A DNA stretch of 64,000 nucleotides. Source: Clostridiales bacterium. GTDB taxonomy: Bacteria; Bacillota; Clostridia; Oscillospirales; Acutalibacteraceae. The stretch covers positions 1 through 64,000 of the forward strand of contig JAILOG010000006.1 in NCBI GenBank assembly GCA_024690965.1, in the 5' to 3' direction. The notes beneath the pieces were generated by a model, which was not told where the DNA came from, did no database searches, and saw only the letters and a program-made list of their open reading frames with translations. Positions 32,409 through 42,115 of the stretch are shown one piece after another; position 1 is the stretch's first letter; every line of letters starts with the position of its first letter. A program made the position numbers and the translations under genes.

Positions 32409-35384
32409 TTATGCCTTCTTCTTTTTGAGGAATGTGAATGTGGCTGCGGCGCCTGCCAAGGCAAGAGCTATAACCCAAACCATCATATTGTCCTCGGCAC
32501 CTGTCTTGGGAGCTGCTTTCTTTTGCCACTGAGCATATATTCTTACATCGCGCGCACCCATTACAAATGTGTCGCCTGCAGCATAAGAAGTACCTGAACC
32601 GTCGGGCTCTGTGTTCCAAGAAAGGAAGTTGTAGCCTTCTCTGTCAAAGAAGTTGGCCTCTATCTCTACTGTGCTTTCATAGAGCGCGCCGACTCTCTTC
32701 TCGGTTTTGCCTTCTTCATATGTGCCGCCGTTACCGTCATAAATAACGCCGAATTCTACGCCGAGATATTTGTTCTTCCACTGTGCATAGAGAACAACAT
32801 CCTGTGCGGGCATTGTGAATGTCTCGCCGGGCTTGAACTCTTTGCCTGTTCCGTCTGCTTTGGTGTTCCATGAAACGAATACATACTTCTCCTCAGAAGG
32901 AGCAAATGTGTTCTCCGCAACTGTTACGGTAGATTTGTACTCGGCAGCCTTGGAAATTGTCTCGTTTGTCTTTGTGCCGGTTGCGTTGTTTGAATTGTAA
33001 GTAACAGTGTAGCCGTTCGCGGACCACTGTGCATAAAGATCAACGGAATTGTTGGGCATTACAAATGTATCGCCACTCTTGTATGATGTGCCTGTGCCGT
33101 CTGCCTTTGTGTTCCAGCCTTTGAATGCATATCCCTCGTTTGTAAAGAGATTATCCTTTACGGTAACTGTGTCGCCGCTGCTGAAATTAAAGGTCTCAGA
33201 CTTATTATCAGACAAATTGGAATGATAAATTACCATATAAGCGGATACATTGTTAAGAACAGGGGAAGCGACAGTGTTGATCCTCTCGTCTGTGAGAGTG
33301 TTAACTATTCCCAAATCTCCGTCATTTGTCTTGATTTCCGTACCGTAAATACCGTCCTTAAGAACAAGCGGGATGGTAAGTGTATAAGTAACCTCCGGCA
33401 AGAAGCCTACTGTGTTCCATTTAATGGATTTTCCGTTTTCGAGAACTGTTACGGTGTCATTATAAGTATTGCCGTCCTCGTCAACAACAGTAATGAGGTT
33501 GACATCTTTTATTTCAAAGTTTTCTGTCTGGATGTCATCAAGTACGAGATAAGAAGCGAAAGAGGCTATCAAAGCGGTGTTAATGGCTTTGTTAAATTCC
33601 TCGTTGCTGTCTGCGCTGTATGTCATACCGTTTGTACAGAAGCTCGCAACAGTGTTGTAGGCGGCAGCTGTTGTATCAAGAACGATACCTGCAAGGCTGT
33701 GACCGGCGTCTGTTATTGCCTTAGCCTCGTTTACACCTTCAAAGCCCTCGTTAGGAGCGCCGTCTGTAACGAATATAACTATAACGTCTCTTGAGCTGTC
33801 GGTACGGTTTTTAATGAGGTCGTTTGCGGTAGCAAAGCCTTCAGAATAGTGTGTATCACCGTAAGGCTCTTGTGAGAACAAGAATTCGTGTATACTGTCA
33901 TAATCGGCTGTGAAATCGCAATAACCCTGCATATTCTCACTGAAAGGAGCAATTGCTATACGGTTATCAAGCTTCTCATTGTTAAGAAGAACCTTGGAAA
34001 TATCGTCAACCTTAGAGATAAGAGTATAGAATTTTGCAACTCCGTCTACAGTGTCCATCATACTTCCGCTGTAGTCAAGTACAAATACGATGTCGGTAGG
34101 ATTGTTGGCAGTACGGTAAGAGAAGTCAACTCTCAACTCTGCGTCCTTCATATCTGTGTCTACCCATTTTGCGGATTTATGTATCCAAGTAAGAGAGTCG
34201 CCGTTTTTAACGCCCGCGTTTGAGTTGTAACCGCTGAGGTCAACTTCGCCGCCGTTATAATCTTCGTTATCCTCATATTTAAAGGAACCTGCTGTTATAT
34301 CGGTTACATACTGAGACCATTTGCTTGCGCTGTTCCAAATATCGCTGTAGCCGAACTCTGTAATAGCGTCAACGTCTTCAAACTCAACTTCAGCAGAAGA
34401 ACAACCGCTGAATGCGTCTCTGCCGAGTGTTCTCACGCTTGCAGGGATAGTAACGTTCTTAAGAGCAGAGCAACCATAGAAAGATCCCTCGTCAATTGTC
34501 TCCATTGTTTTTCCGAGATCAACACTTGCAAGCGCCGTACATCCGCTGAAAGCAGAAACGCCTGTTTTCTTCGTGCCGTCTTCAAACTTAACGTTCTTTA
34601 AACCTGTGCAGCCAAAGAATGCGCGTTCACCGATAGTCTCGGTCTTTGCCGGAATCGTAATAGATTCCAAAGCTGTGCAGCGGCTGAAGCCCTGTACGCC
34701 TATTTCGGTAAGGCTTGCGGGAAGAGTTATCTCTTTAAGAGCGATACACTGCAAAAATGCGCCTGTGCCTATTTTCGCAACGCCCTCACCCAATGTAACG
34801 TTTACAAGAGCAACATCGGCAGAAAAAGCCTTATCGCCGATAGCGGAAACGCTGCCGGGGATGCTTACGTCTGTTAAAGCGACAAGTCCGCTGAAAGCAG
34901 CCTCGCCTATCTCCTGAACGCCGTCGCTGAGTGTAAGCTTTGTAAGCTGTTTTGCGCCGCCGAAAGCGTAAGCGCCGATCTTTTTAACAGTGCCGGGTAT
35001 GGTAAGCTCAGTCAGAGAGCCGCAATCAAAGAATGCGTAATCACCGATAGACGCAACACTGTCTGCAAATGTTATGCTTGTTAAGTTTTTGCAAGCATTA
35101 AAAGCATAACTGCCAATTGAAGAAACCCCGTCCTCAAGAACAAGAGAGGTCATTGCCGCTCTGTGCTCATACCAGGGAGCACGTGTTTCCGCGCTGTAAT
35201 TTTCCATTTCGCCTGTACCGGAAACGGTAAGTGTTTTAGTACCGTCATTAAATGTCCAGGTAAGGTTTTCGCCGCAAGAGCCGTTTTTTGCGGGGTCATT
35301 TGTTAAATCGGCAGCCGAAGCGCCGACTGCAACCACCGCTACAACAAGCAATGCAGCTAAAATAATTGAAATTGCTTTTTTCAA
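32409..35384 (-). CDS. Large surface protein: BspA-like LRR, vWA domain, InlB repeats, sortase-like tail
   Basis: This 991-residue secreted protein has a signal peptide (MKKAISIILAALLVVAVVAVGASA). A BspA/LRR_5 region follows (about 50-365) with many units of the type AFSGCTALASVDL. The vWA domain (about 430-640) has MIDAS residues in DYSGSM and VTDGAP. Three InlB repeats (about 745-950) and the C-terminal APKTGAEDN, helix and KKKKA complete it. The domain set suggests a surface adhesin that binds host or matrix ligands through a metal-dependent site. APKTG is a variant of LPxTG. The start is a TTG with GGAGGT 8 nt upstream. Confidence 0.88.
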   Translation of the reverse strand: MKKAISIILAALLVVAVVAVGASAADLTNDPAKNGSCGENLTWTFNDGTKTLTVSGTGEMENYSAETRAPWYEHRAAMTSLVLEDGVSSIGSYAFNACKNLTSITFADSVASIGDYAFFDCGSLTELTIPGTVKKIGAYAFGGAKQLTKLTLSDGVQEIGEAAFSGLVALTDVSIPGSVSAIGDKAFSADVALVNVTLGEGVAKIGTGAFLQCIALKEITLPASLTEIGVQGFSRCTALESITIPAKTETIGERAFFGCTGLKNVKFEDGTKKTGVSAFSGCTALASVDLGKTMETIDEGSFYGCSALKNVTIPASVRTLGRDAFSGCSSAEVEFEDVDAITEFGYSDIWNSASKWSQYVTDITAGSFKYEDNEDYNGGEVDLSGYNSNAGVKNGDSLTWIHKSAKWVDTDMKDAELRVDFSYRTANNPTDIVFVLDYSGSMMDTVDGVAKFYTLISKVDDISKVLLNNEKLDNRIAIAPFSENMQGYCDFTADYDSIHEFLFSQEPYGDTHYSEGFATANDLIKNRTDSSRDVIVIFVTDGAPNEGFEGVNEAKAITDAGHSLAGIVLDTTAAAYNTVASFCTNGMTYSADSNEEFNKAINTALIASFASYLVLDDIQTENFEIKDVNLITVVDEDGNTYNDTVTVLENGKSIKWNTVGFLPEVTYTLTIPLVLKDGIYGTEIKTNDGDLGIVNTLTDERINTVASPVLNNVSAYMVIYHSNLSDNKSETFNFSSGDTVTVKDNLFTNEGYAFKGWNTKADGTGTSYKSGDTFVMPNNSVDLYAQWSANGYTVTYNSNNATGTKTNETISKAAEYKSTVTVAENTFAPSEEKYVFVSWNTKADGTGKEFKPGETFTMPAQDVVLYAQWKNKYLGVEFGVIYDGNGGTYEEGKTEKRVGALYESTVEIEANFFDREGYNFLSWNTEPDGSGTSYAAGDTFVMGARDVRIYAQWQKKAAPKTGAEDNMMVWVIALALAGAAATFTFLKKKKA

Positions 35385-35654
35385 GGTACATACCTCCTAA
35401 ACCTTTTTAGCTTTAATATAATAACAAAAAAGTTTACAAAGGTCAACCCTTTTTTATAATAATAAATCAAAAACCAATTTTTACTTGTATTTCACTTATG
35501 ATAATTGTTACAAAACGATTACATTGTGACGTGTTTTCATCAGAAATCAGACCCAATTTTACCAATTTTCCAATAAATTGTTTCAAGATATTAAATATGG
35601 AATTTGCAATAATATTTGTACCCGATATATCAATATTATCTATATTTATTCCAA

Positions 35655-35683
35655 TTGATATTTCACAAAGCTTATGGTATCAT
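35655..35683 (+). promoter_or_regulatory. Sigma-A type promoter of the LRR lipoprotein gene
   Basis: TTGATA (35655-35660) and TATCAT (35678-35683) are separated by 17 nt and lie about 35 nt before the preferred start. Confidence 0.6.
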
Positions 35684-35717
35684 TTTTACATACGAAATAA
35701 ACACGGAGACGATTCAT

Positions 35718-36848
35718 TTGCTATCACAAAACCGTTTAAAAATAATGCTGTGCTTTTATGCTCCCCTGCTGATGATACTTGCGCTTTGCTCGTGCACGGA
35801 CAAGGTGCCGGAAAACACTTCGGATATATCGGAAGCAAAAAGCTTTAAATACGTCGCATATGATGATTTTGTCGAAATAACAAAGTACACAGGCACCGGA
35901 GGGAACGTTAAGATTCCCGAAAAGATCGGCGGTTTACCTGTAAAAAGCATTGCGGATAAAGCTTTCTTTAACTGCGAAACAGTAACCTCTTTAACTATGC
36001 CCCAAACCGTAGAAAAAATAGGTGAAAAGGCGTTTTTCGGCTGCTCATCTCTTGAGAGCATCGTTTTTTCGGATAACATAAACCATGTAGGTTCGTTCGC
36101 CTTTAAAGGTACGCCGTGGCTGAATGAGCAATCGGATGATTTTGTTGTTGTAGGCGACGGTGTGCTGATAGATTACAGAGGCGCCGAGCAAAAGGTTGAA
36201 ATTCCCGAAGGAATCACGGCTTTTGAGGACGCTTTCGCGGACAATTACAGTATTACATCAATATCTCTGCCGTCCACATTAAAAACATTCGGCTCAAACG
36301 CTTTTTACGCCTGCACAATTGTAAAAGAAATAAGCATAAACCCGAACCCAAACTACATTGTAGATAATAATATACTCTACACGGCTGACAAGTCAGTTCT
36401 TCTTTACCGTCCTGCGCTCGCAAGCGGCGACAGTGTTACTGTTTCAGAAGAAACAATAAAAATAAATTCTTATGCTTTTTCAAATAACACAAAACTTAAA
36501 AGCATAGAATTTCCCGAATCTCTCAAAAGTATCGGAGATTACAGTTTCGATTACTGCACTAATCTTGAAGAAATAAAACTGCCAAAAAATACCGCTCAGA
36601 TCGGAAAATACTCATTCAATTACTGTTCCTCGCTTAAAAAAATAACGCTTGGCAATAAAATAGAAAAAATACCCGAGGGTGCGTTCGCAAGCTGCAAAAG
36701 CTTAAATTGGGTGCTGATTCCCGAAAGTGTGCGTATCATAGAAAAGAACGCGTTTTATTATTGTTCCGCACTTACGGATATTACTGTTCCCGACACCGCG
36801 AGCATAGACGATACCGCATTTGCGGGAACAAATATAAGCATTCGTTAA
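35718..36848 (+). CDS. BspA-like leucine-rich-repeat lipoprotein
   Basis: This 376-residue protein has a lipoprotein signal (MLSQNRLKIMLCFYAPLLMI, lipobox LCSC, acylated Cys near residue 27), followed by LRR_5 repeats such as GCSSLESIVF and KTFGSNAFYACTIVKEISI. These resemble the repeats in the large protein at 32409. The TTG at 35718 is chosen because GGAGA precedes it; the longer upstream frame lacks a site. It is probably displayed on the outer face of the membrane. Function unknown, likely binding. Confidence 0.78.
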   Translation: MLSQNRLKIMLCFYAPLLMILALCSCTDKVPENTSDISEAKSFKYVAYDDFVEITKYTGTGGNVKIPEKIGGLPVKSIADKAFFNCETVTSLTMPQTVEKIGEKAFFGCSSLESIVFSDNINHVGSFAFKGTPWLNEQSDDFVVVGDGVLIDYRGAEQKVEIPEGITAFEDAFADNYSITSISLPSTLKTFGSNAFYACTIVKEISINPNPNYIVDNNILYTADKSVLLYRPALASGDSVTVSEETIKINSYAFSNNTKLKSIEFPESLKSIGDYSFDYCTNLEEIKLPKNTAQIGKYSFNYCSSLKKITLGNKIEKIPEGAFASCKSLNWVLIPESVRIIEKNAFYYCSALTDITVPDTASIDDTAFAGTNISIR

Positions 36849-36859
36849 CAACAGATTTT

Positions 36860-36893
36860 AAAAGCGCTTCCGTTGCAAAACGGAAGCGCTTTT
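36860..36893 (+). terminator. Terminator of the LRR lipoprotein gene
   Basis: A 15-bp perfect inverted repeat (AAAAGCGCTTCCGTT / AACGGAAGCGCTTTT) with a 4-nt loop and a T-rich end. It may also serve the convergent yitT gene. Confidence 0.9.
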
Positions 36894-36932
36894 CGTTTAT
36901 TTATTCTTCTATTCATATAATTGTCACCGTCA

Positions 36933-37871
36933 TCACTCCAAACGGTTGCTCCATTCTCGCCAGCCCTCACCCGTTACCTCGTGAGCGTCGGATACAACCG
37001 TAAATGCCTTTTCATCAACCATACGAACGATACGGTATACGGTATTCACCTGATTTGGCTTAACGGCACACATTAGGGTTACCATATCGGCGTTGCTGTA
37101 ACCGCCGCGAGACTCAAAAACAGTAACGCTGCGGTCTATTTTCTCAAAAATAAGCTTTTTTATTGCGTTCTCATTTTCGAGCTTTGTAACTATGAACATT
37201 ATCTTGCCTGTACCCGAATCTGCTATGTACATTATTCCGTCTATTACCTTTGTGTAAATAAATAATACGATTATAGAGTACATTGGGCTTTCCACACTCT
37301 GAAAAACAAAAGCCGATGCCAAAACGACCATACCGTCAACACCGAGCAAAAGCTTACCCACCGAAAAATGCGGAAATGATTTATTAGCCATACGCGCCAC
37401 AATATCGGTACCGCCCGTTGTAGCATTTCTGGTAAGAACAAGAGCAAGACCGGCTCCTCCTATAACTCCGCCGAAAAGCGCCGCTAAAAGCGGATCTTGC
37501 TTATAACAAAACTGTGCGGGAATTACATACGGGTTTTCAAAAAAGGTTATAGCAACCGATGTTACTATTGTAGAATAAATTGTCTTTGCCAAAAACTTAA
37601 ATCCAAGCCCAATTGTCGCCCATATGAGCAACGGCAAATTAAGTATCAGAACAAGAATACCAGTATTCAGCACAGGAAAAAGCTTATTTACAAGAATGGC
37701 TATACCCGTTACGCCGCCGGGCGCCATATTATTCGGGTCTATGAATATCGCTATCGAAATCGAGTAAAGAAGTGAGCCTATTGTGAGTATAATGATCTCT
37801 TTAAAGAAATTAAAAACACTTTTTCTGGTAATCCTCTTTTTAATTTTAGATTTTCGTTTATTTTTCTTCAT
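36933..37871 (-). CDS. yitT: YitT/DUF161-DUF2179 membrane protein
   Basis: This 312-residue protein has a basic N terminus, about six helices (DUF161) with conserved PGGVTGIAIL and ATTGGTDIVA segments, and a cytoplasmic C-terminal DUF2179 domain (about 225-312). Function is unknown; the family is common in Firmicutes. It overlaps mrnC by 14 nt (start codon inside the mrnC end), so the two are translationally coupled. Confidence 0.88.
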   Translation of the reverse strand: MKKNKRKSKIKKRITRKSVFNFFKEIIILTIGSLLYSISIAIFIDPNNMAPGGVTGIAILVNKLFPVLNTGILVLILNLPLLIWATIGLGFKFLAKTIYSTIVTSVAITFFENPYVIPAQFCYKQDPLLAALFGGVIGGAGLALVLTRNATTGGTDIVARMANKSFPHFSVGKLLLGVDGMVVLASAFVFQSVESPMYSIIVLFIYTKVIDGIMYIADSGTGKIMFIVTKLENENAIKKLIFEKIDRSVTVFESRGGYSNADMVTLMCAVKPNQVNTVYRIVRMVDEKAFTVVSDAHEVTGEGWREWSNRLE

Positions 37872-38274
37872 TTATATCACCGTCTGAATTTTGTTGGGTA
37901 TAAAAATATAACTCTCTTATTCTTTGTATGTTATTGCTTAAATAAAGGTATCCGAAAAGGGCTTCTAATCCCGTTGCGTTGTGATAATCCGATGAGGAAG
38001 CGTTTCTCGGCGCCTTTACGTGAGAATTTCTGCCGCTTTTGTATATTTTAAGTTCGTCATTCGTCAAAAGCGGCTCTATTTTTTTTATCATTTCCGCCTG
38101 AGACGCGCAGCAAACAAGCTTAACTTTTTCTTTATTAAGGTCTGCCACTGGGCGGTTGCCCTTACACACAAGACGCTCTCTTACAAGTATCTCAAAAACG
38201 CTGTCGCCGATAAACGCAAGGGTTGTGGGACTGTATTCCCTTATATTGCAATCAAGATTAAGCAATCTTTCCAT
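37858..38274 (-). CDS. mrnC: Mini-ribonuclease 3 (MrnC)
   Basis: This 138-residue RNase III catalytic-domain protein lacks the dsRNA-binding domain. It matures 23S rRNA in Firmicutes. Hallmarks are AFIGDSVFEILVRERL near the N terminus, KAPRNASSSDYHNATGLEALFGYLYL in the second half, and the acidic residues D24 and E104 expected for the active site. It lies between obg and yitT. Confidence 0.92.
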   Translation of the reverse strand: MERLLNLDCNIREYSPTTLAFIGDSVFEILVRERLVCKGNRPVADLNKEKVKLVCCASQAEMIKKIEPLLTNDELKIYKSGRNSHVKAPRNASSSDYHNATGLEALFGYLYLSNNIQRIRELYFYTQQNSDGDINEEK

Positions 38275-38289
38275 TATAACTATCCTTTA

Positions 38290-39561
38290 TTATTCCACAA
38301 AGTCAAATTCCAGGTCATATATGACAACCGTATCGCCCTCGCCGCAACCCTTTTCACGTAACGCGTCTATAACTCCGCCTATTTGAAGCATACGCTGGAA
38401 ATACTGCATAGATTCATAATCGTCAAAATTGACCGATTTCATAATTTTGAGCAGCCATTCGCCCTCTACAAAATAAACTCCGTCGTTGTTTGTAATTTTT
38501 ACGGCATACCTGTCGCTTCTGTCAGGAACGATAATTTGCTCGGGCTCAGGCTCATATTGCTTGATGGGAGGCAGCTTGCTGAGCATTTCAAGTATCTTAT
38601 TGAGCAGTGGGTCAACGTTGTAGCGTATTGCCGCCATAATCGGAAAGAACTCGTAACCTTTTTCCTCTACATAGTTCTTAAATCGCTCTATTTGCTCGTC
38701 GGTTGCCATATCGCACTTGTTTCCCGCTACTATCATGGGGCGCTTGCTCAGCTCCTCATTAAACTTTGCGAGCTCGTTATTGATTATATTAAAATCGTCT
38801 ATCGGGTCACGCCCCTCGCTGCCCGAAACATCTACAATATGCACAAGCATACGGCATCGTTCAACATGGCGCAAAAATCTGTGTCCCAGTCCTACACCCT
38901 GCCAAGCTCCTTCTATAAGCCCCGGTATATCGGCAATAACAAATGAGTTGCCGTCGCCCATATTAACAACGCCTAAATTCGGTGTAATGGTCGTGAAATG
39001 ATAATTGGCGATAACGGGCTTTGCTTCACTTACAACAGACACAAGCGTTGATTTTCCCACATTGGGATATCCCACAAGACCTACGTCCGCGAGCAGCTTC
39101 AGCTCAAGCGTAAGTTCAAGCTCTTCACCCGGCATACCGGGTTTTGCGAAACGCGGTGTTTGACGTGTTGACGTTGAGAAATGCACGTTTCCCCAGCCGC
39201 CTTTGCCGCCTTTTGCAATTATTACGGGCTCTTTTCCCGATACGTCCGCAATAAGTCTGCCTGTTTCGTCATCTTTAACTACCGTTCCTATGGGAACGTG
39301 TATTACAAGATCCTTCGCGCTTTTTCCCGTGCAGCGTCCGCCCCTGCCGTTTTCTCCGTTAGGTGCAACATATTTGCGCTTATATCTGAAATCCGCCAAG
39401 GTGGACAAATTGGAATCGGCAACGAAAACTATATCTCCGCCTTTTCCGCCGTCGCCGCCGTCGGGACCGCCGGAGGCAACATATTTTTCTCTGTGGAACG
39501 ACACGGCTCCGTCGCCGCCGTCGCCTGCTTTTACCTTTATTTTAGCTAAATCGACAAACAT
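38290..39561 (-). CDS. obg: GTPase Obg (CgtA)
   Basis: This 423-residue GTPase acts in 50S biogenesis and stress or sporulation control. It has the glycine-rich Obg fold (about 1-158), a G domain with GYPNVGKST, DIPGLIEGA and NKCD, and a C-terminal OCT domain (about 345-423). It is the long Firmicutes form with OCT. It sits 15 nt upstream of mrnC. Confidence 0.97.
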   Translation of the reverse strand: MFVDLAKIKVKAGDGGDGAVSFHREKYVASGGPDGGDGGKGGDIVFVADSNLSTLADFRYKRKYVAPNGENGRGGRCTGKSAKDLVIHVPIGTVVKDDETGRLIADVSGKEPVIIAKGGKGGWGNVHFSTSTRQTPRFAKPGMPGEELELTLELKLLADVGLVGYPNVGKSTLVSVVSEAKPVIANYHFTTITPNLGVVNMGDGNSFVIADIPGLIEGAWQGVGLGHRFLRHVERCRMLVHIVDVSGSEGRDPIDDFNIINNELAKFNEELSKRPMIVAGNKCDMATDEQIERFKNYVEEKGYEFFPIMAAIRYNVDPLLNKILEMLSKLPPIKQYEPEPEQIIVPDRSDRYAVKITNNDGVYFVEGEWLLKIMKSVNFDDYESMQYFQRMLQIGGVIDALREKGCGEGDTVVIYDLEFDFVE

Positions 39562-39582
39562 ATTTACCTCCGTAAGTTTCTG

Positions 39583-40674
39583 TCAGCTCAATTCATAAGT
39601 TATAAGGCCTTTCGGCGCATTCGCGAAATTATGATATCCGTTTTCCGTAACAAGCACCATATCTTCTATTCTCACGCCGAATTTACCCGGCAAATATATA
39701 CCCGGTTCAACGGTAATTACCATACCGGGCTTCAAAACAACATCTCCTGAGGGAGCCACCGCAGGGCGTTCGTGTATCTCTATGCCTACGCCGTGACCTG
39801 TCGAGTGCCTGAAAAACTCACCGTAACCTTCTTTTTCTATTATATCTCTTGCGGCTTTATCTATGTCGCTGCACCTTACACCCGGCTTAACAAGTTCAAG
39901 CGCGGCAAGCTGAGCTTTAAGAACGATATTATATATATCCCTCATTTGGTTTGTTATCTCGCCTATCGCAACGGTTCTTGTCATATCGCTGTGATATCCT
40001 TTATAAGTTGCGCCGATATCCATAGTGAACAAGCTGTTGTTCTTTATCGGCGAATTGTCAGGCTCTCCGTGAGGCATAGATGTTTTCTCCGCGCTTATTG
40101 TAATAAGGTCAAACGAGACTTCTTTTGCGCCGAGTTTTTTCATTTCGTACTCAAGCTCCAACGCAAATTCACGCTCTGTCATACCCGGGTAAAGCTTTGT
40201 AAGCGTTTTGTTCATTGCCTTTTCGGTAATATCCTGAGCCTTTTGCATATATTGCTTTTCAGTTTCGTCCTTGTAGAGTCTGAGCTCAAACAATTCGTTA
40301 TCGAGCCTGTCGTTTGATATCGGTTTAAACCCTACCGACGCAAGCTTTGCTTTAAGCATATCGCTTGTTTTAACGGTAATATTTTCTCTTTCAAGATATA
40401 TTGTATTTATATTATCGCTTTTAAACACATCGCCGATGCTTTCAAAAAGTTTAGAAAAGCAGATAACTTTACAGTGCTTTACCGAAAGGTACGCCGCTTC
40501 CGCATATCTTGAATCTACAAGCAAATACGCGTTCTTTTTGTCTACTATAAGCGCGCCGTCGGTAGAGGCGAATCCCGTCAAATAATAGTTATGCAGTTCG
40601 GATATTATCAAGTATGCCTCGTTATCATTTAAACTTTGCTGTAATTTTTCTATTCTTTTAATCAAATGTAACAT
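39583..40674 (-). CDS. Xaa-Pro aminopeptidase, M24 family
   Basis: This 363-residue dimetal peptidase cleaves N-terminal residues before proline. The N-terminal creatinase-like domain is followed by the M24 pita-bread domain, with metal ligands in TMDIGATYKGYHSDMTRT, HSTGHGVG and TVEPGIYLPGKFGVRIED. Length is standard for the short PepP-like enzyme. It is 8 nt downstream of yqeG. No efp gene follows, although the pair is common. Confidence 0.92.
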   Translation of the reverse strand: MLHLIKRIEKLQQSLNDNEAYLIISELHNYYLTGFASTDGALIVDKKNAYLLVDSRYAEAAYLSVKHCKVICFSKLFESIGDVFKSDNINTIYLERENITVKTSDMLKAKLASVGFKPISNDRLDNELFELRLYKDETEKQYMQKAQDITEKAMNKTLTKLYPGMTEREFALELEYEMKKLGAKEVSFDLITISAEKTSMPHGEPDNSPIKNNSLFTMDIGATYKGYHSDMTRTVAIGEITNQMRDIYNIVLKAQLAALELVKPGVRCSDIDKAARDIIEKEGYGEFFRHSTGHGVGIEIHERPAVAPSGDVVLKPGMVITVEPGIYLPGKFGVRIEDMVLVTENGYHNFANAPKGLITYELS

Positions 40675-40681
40675 CTCCCCG

Positions 40682-41185
40682 TTAAAAAGGATTTTTTCTG
40701 TTAATATTTCTGTTGTAAGCCCACTTGAAAACTCTGCGCCTGAGTTTTACGGTAGAAGATTCATTAGAGCAGTCGATAGGCTCTATAAGCGCCGATCTAA
40801 TAAAAGTAAGCTTTGCGCCCAAAATATCGTTAAATACCTGGTCGCCGCACACAAGCACATTTTTGCGCTTTGAGCCCGATTTAATAAGAGCTCTTGTGTA
40901 TCCAAACGGAGAAGGCTTCAAACAAAAATGAACAAACGGCAAAGAAAGCGAATCGGCAAACGGCTTTACGTTTCTCTTATAATTATTTGAACACAGTATT
41001 ATCTTAACGCCGCTGTTTTTAATTTTATCAAGCCAATTATGTACTTGGGGGCTTACCTTATTGTCTCCGTATTTTTTAATTGTATTATCTATATCTAAAA
41101 ACAAAGTGTCCGCGTTTATCTTTTTCAAAATTTCGGGCGTAATGTCCGTTATCTTTTCAAAATGGCAATAACTGTCAAACAGCAT
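40682..41185 (-). CDS. yqeG: YqeG-family HAD phosphatase
   Basis: This 167-residue haloacid-dehalogenase-type phosphatase has the nucleophile motif LFLDIDNTI with both aspartates, the SNN segment (motif II) and VCGDQVFNDILGA (motif IV). Members occur in Firmicutes near ribosome-assembly genes. The ATG at 41185 is preferred from family length; the upstream GTG at 41224 would add a hydrophobic stretch. Neither start has a clear Shine-Dalgarno. Confidence 0.85.
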   Translation of the reverse strand: MLFDSYCHFEKITDITPEILKKINADTLFLDIDNTIKKYGDNKVSPQVHNWLDKIKNSGVKIILCSNNYKRNVKPFADSLSLPFVHFCLKPSPFGYTRALIKSGSKRKNVLVCGDQVFNDILGAKLTFIRSALIEPIDCSNESSTVKLRRRVFKWAYNRNINRKNPF

Positions 41186-41335
41186 AACTGAAAACCAACT
41201 CGCTTTAATTATAAAAATCTTCACGAAAAATTACCGGATAGAGATTGTGACCTTTTAATTTTTTAAACAACAGCGGCAGTAAATTAATGTGCGCCTCATC
41301 ATTATTTTCTACATAATATTAATCATTCCGTTAGT

Positions 41336-41578
41336 TTGCCCTAATGCCGGGCAGGCACCTACTTTCCCATGTGAGAAAGTAGGCAAAGGACACCAAAGGG
41401 AGAAACCCATCGGCTGTTTCCCCCTTTGGAAACCCCCTTCGCGACCACCCGGGGGAGTGCCCCCGTGGGGTGGACGCAAGCCCCCCTTTTTCTCGGTTAG
41501 CTTTCTTTTTCATTCGAATTCGCACAATTATACAGGCTTATATTTGTTATATACAATGCTGTTCAAATTTGTTTGATA
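41336..41578. repeat. Dispersed hairpin-rich repeat, copy B (complete)
   Basis: This matches copy A (1-221) over about 218 nt with few changes and extends its left edge: TGCCCTAATGCCGGGC, then the hairpin at 41360-41381. The second hairpin (41393-41406 with 41416-41429) has one mismatch relative to copy A, and the CCACCC/GGGTGG dyad follows. It ends in the same AT-rich tail. It lies between yqeG and the rpsU terminator. Confidence 0.82.
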
Positions 41579-41696
41579 CCGCGATTATTAGCGAAGAACC
41601 TATCATAATGCGTTTTGTTTTACACACAACGCAGGCACAGTGCAATTATACACTTTTTAAGTCACTTTTTCAAGTTTGATGAAGTATGTAAAATTT

Positions 41697-41753
41697 AAAA
41701 GGAGCATTACAACACGCAAAATGGTTAAGGCGTTGCACTGCTCCTTTAAATTT
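41697..41753 (-). terminator. Terminator after rpsU
   Basis: GGAGCAGTGCAACGC and GCGTGTTGTAATGCTCC pair over about 14 bp with two mismatches, followed on the minus strand by TTTTAAATTTT. Confidence 0.75.
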
Positions 41754-41786
41754 CCAAATCAATTTCAGCAAAACAAAGTATTAAAA

Positions 41787-41963
41787 TTATTTAAACTTTC
41801 TTTTACGAGCTGCTTCAGACTTCTTTTTACGTTTTACAGAAGGCTTTTCATAAGCTTGTCTTTTGCGAACTTCTGCAATAACGCCTTCTCTTGCGTACTG
41901 TCTTTTAAATCTTCTTAAAGCGCTTTCAAGAGACTCGTTGTCTTTAACTTTAACTTCAGCCAT
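41787..41963 (-). CDS. rpsU: 30S ribosomal protein S21
   Basis: This 58-residue basic protein starts [22 protein letters not shown], the typical S21 N terminus, and ends with a Lys/Arg-rich tail. The start at 41963 lies after GGGAGGGATAAC; upstream in-frame codons are not conserved. It is monocistronic with its own terminator. Confidence 0.96.
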   Translation of the reverse strand: MAEVKVKDNESLESALRRFKRQYAREGVIAEVRKRQAYEKPSVKRKKKSEAARKRKFK

Positions 41964-42115
41964 TATGTTATCCCTCCCATCCGCCGTACGGCAGGGGTTA
42001 ATTGCAAAACTGCTTTTGAGATTATACAACTGTTTGCAGAGTTTTGTCAATACCTTGTGCGAAATTTAGCGAAATATTTTCAAAAAGTTGCCTGCAAACA
42101 ATCAAATATTCCCCT

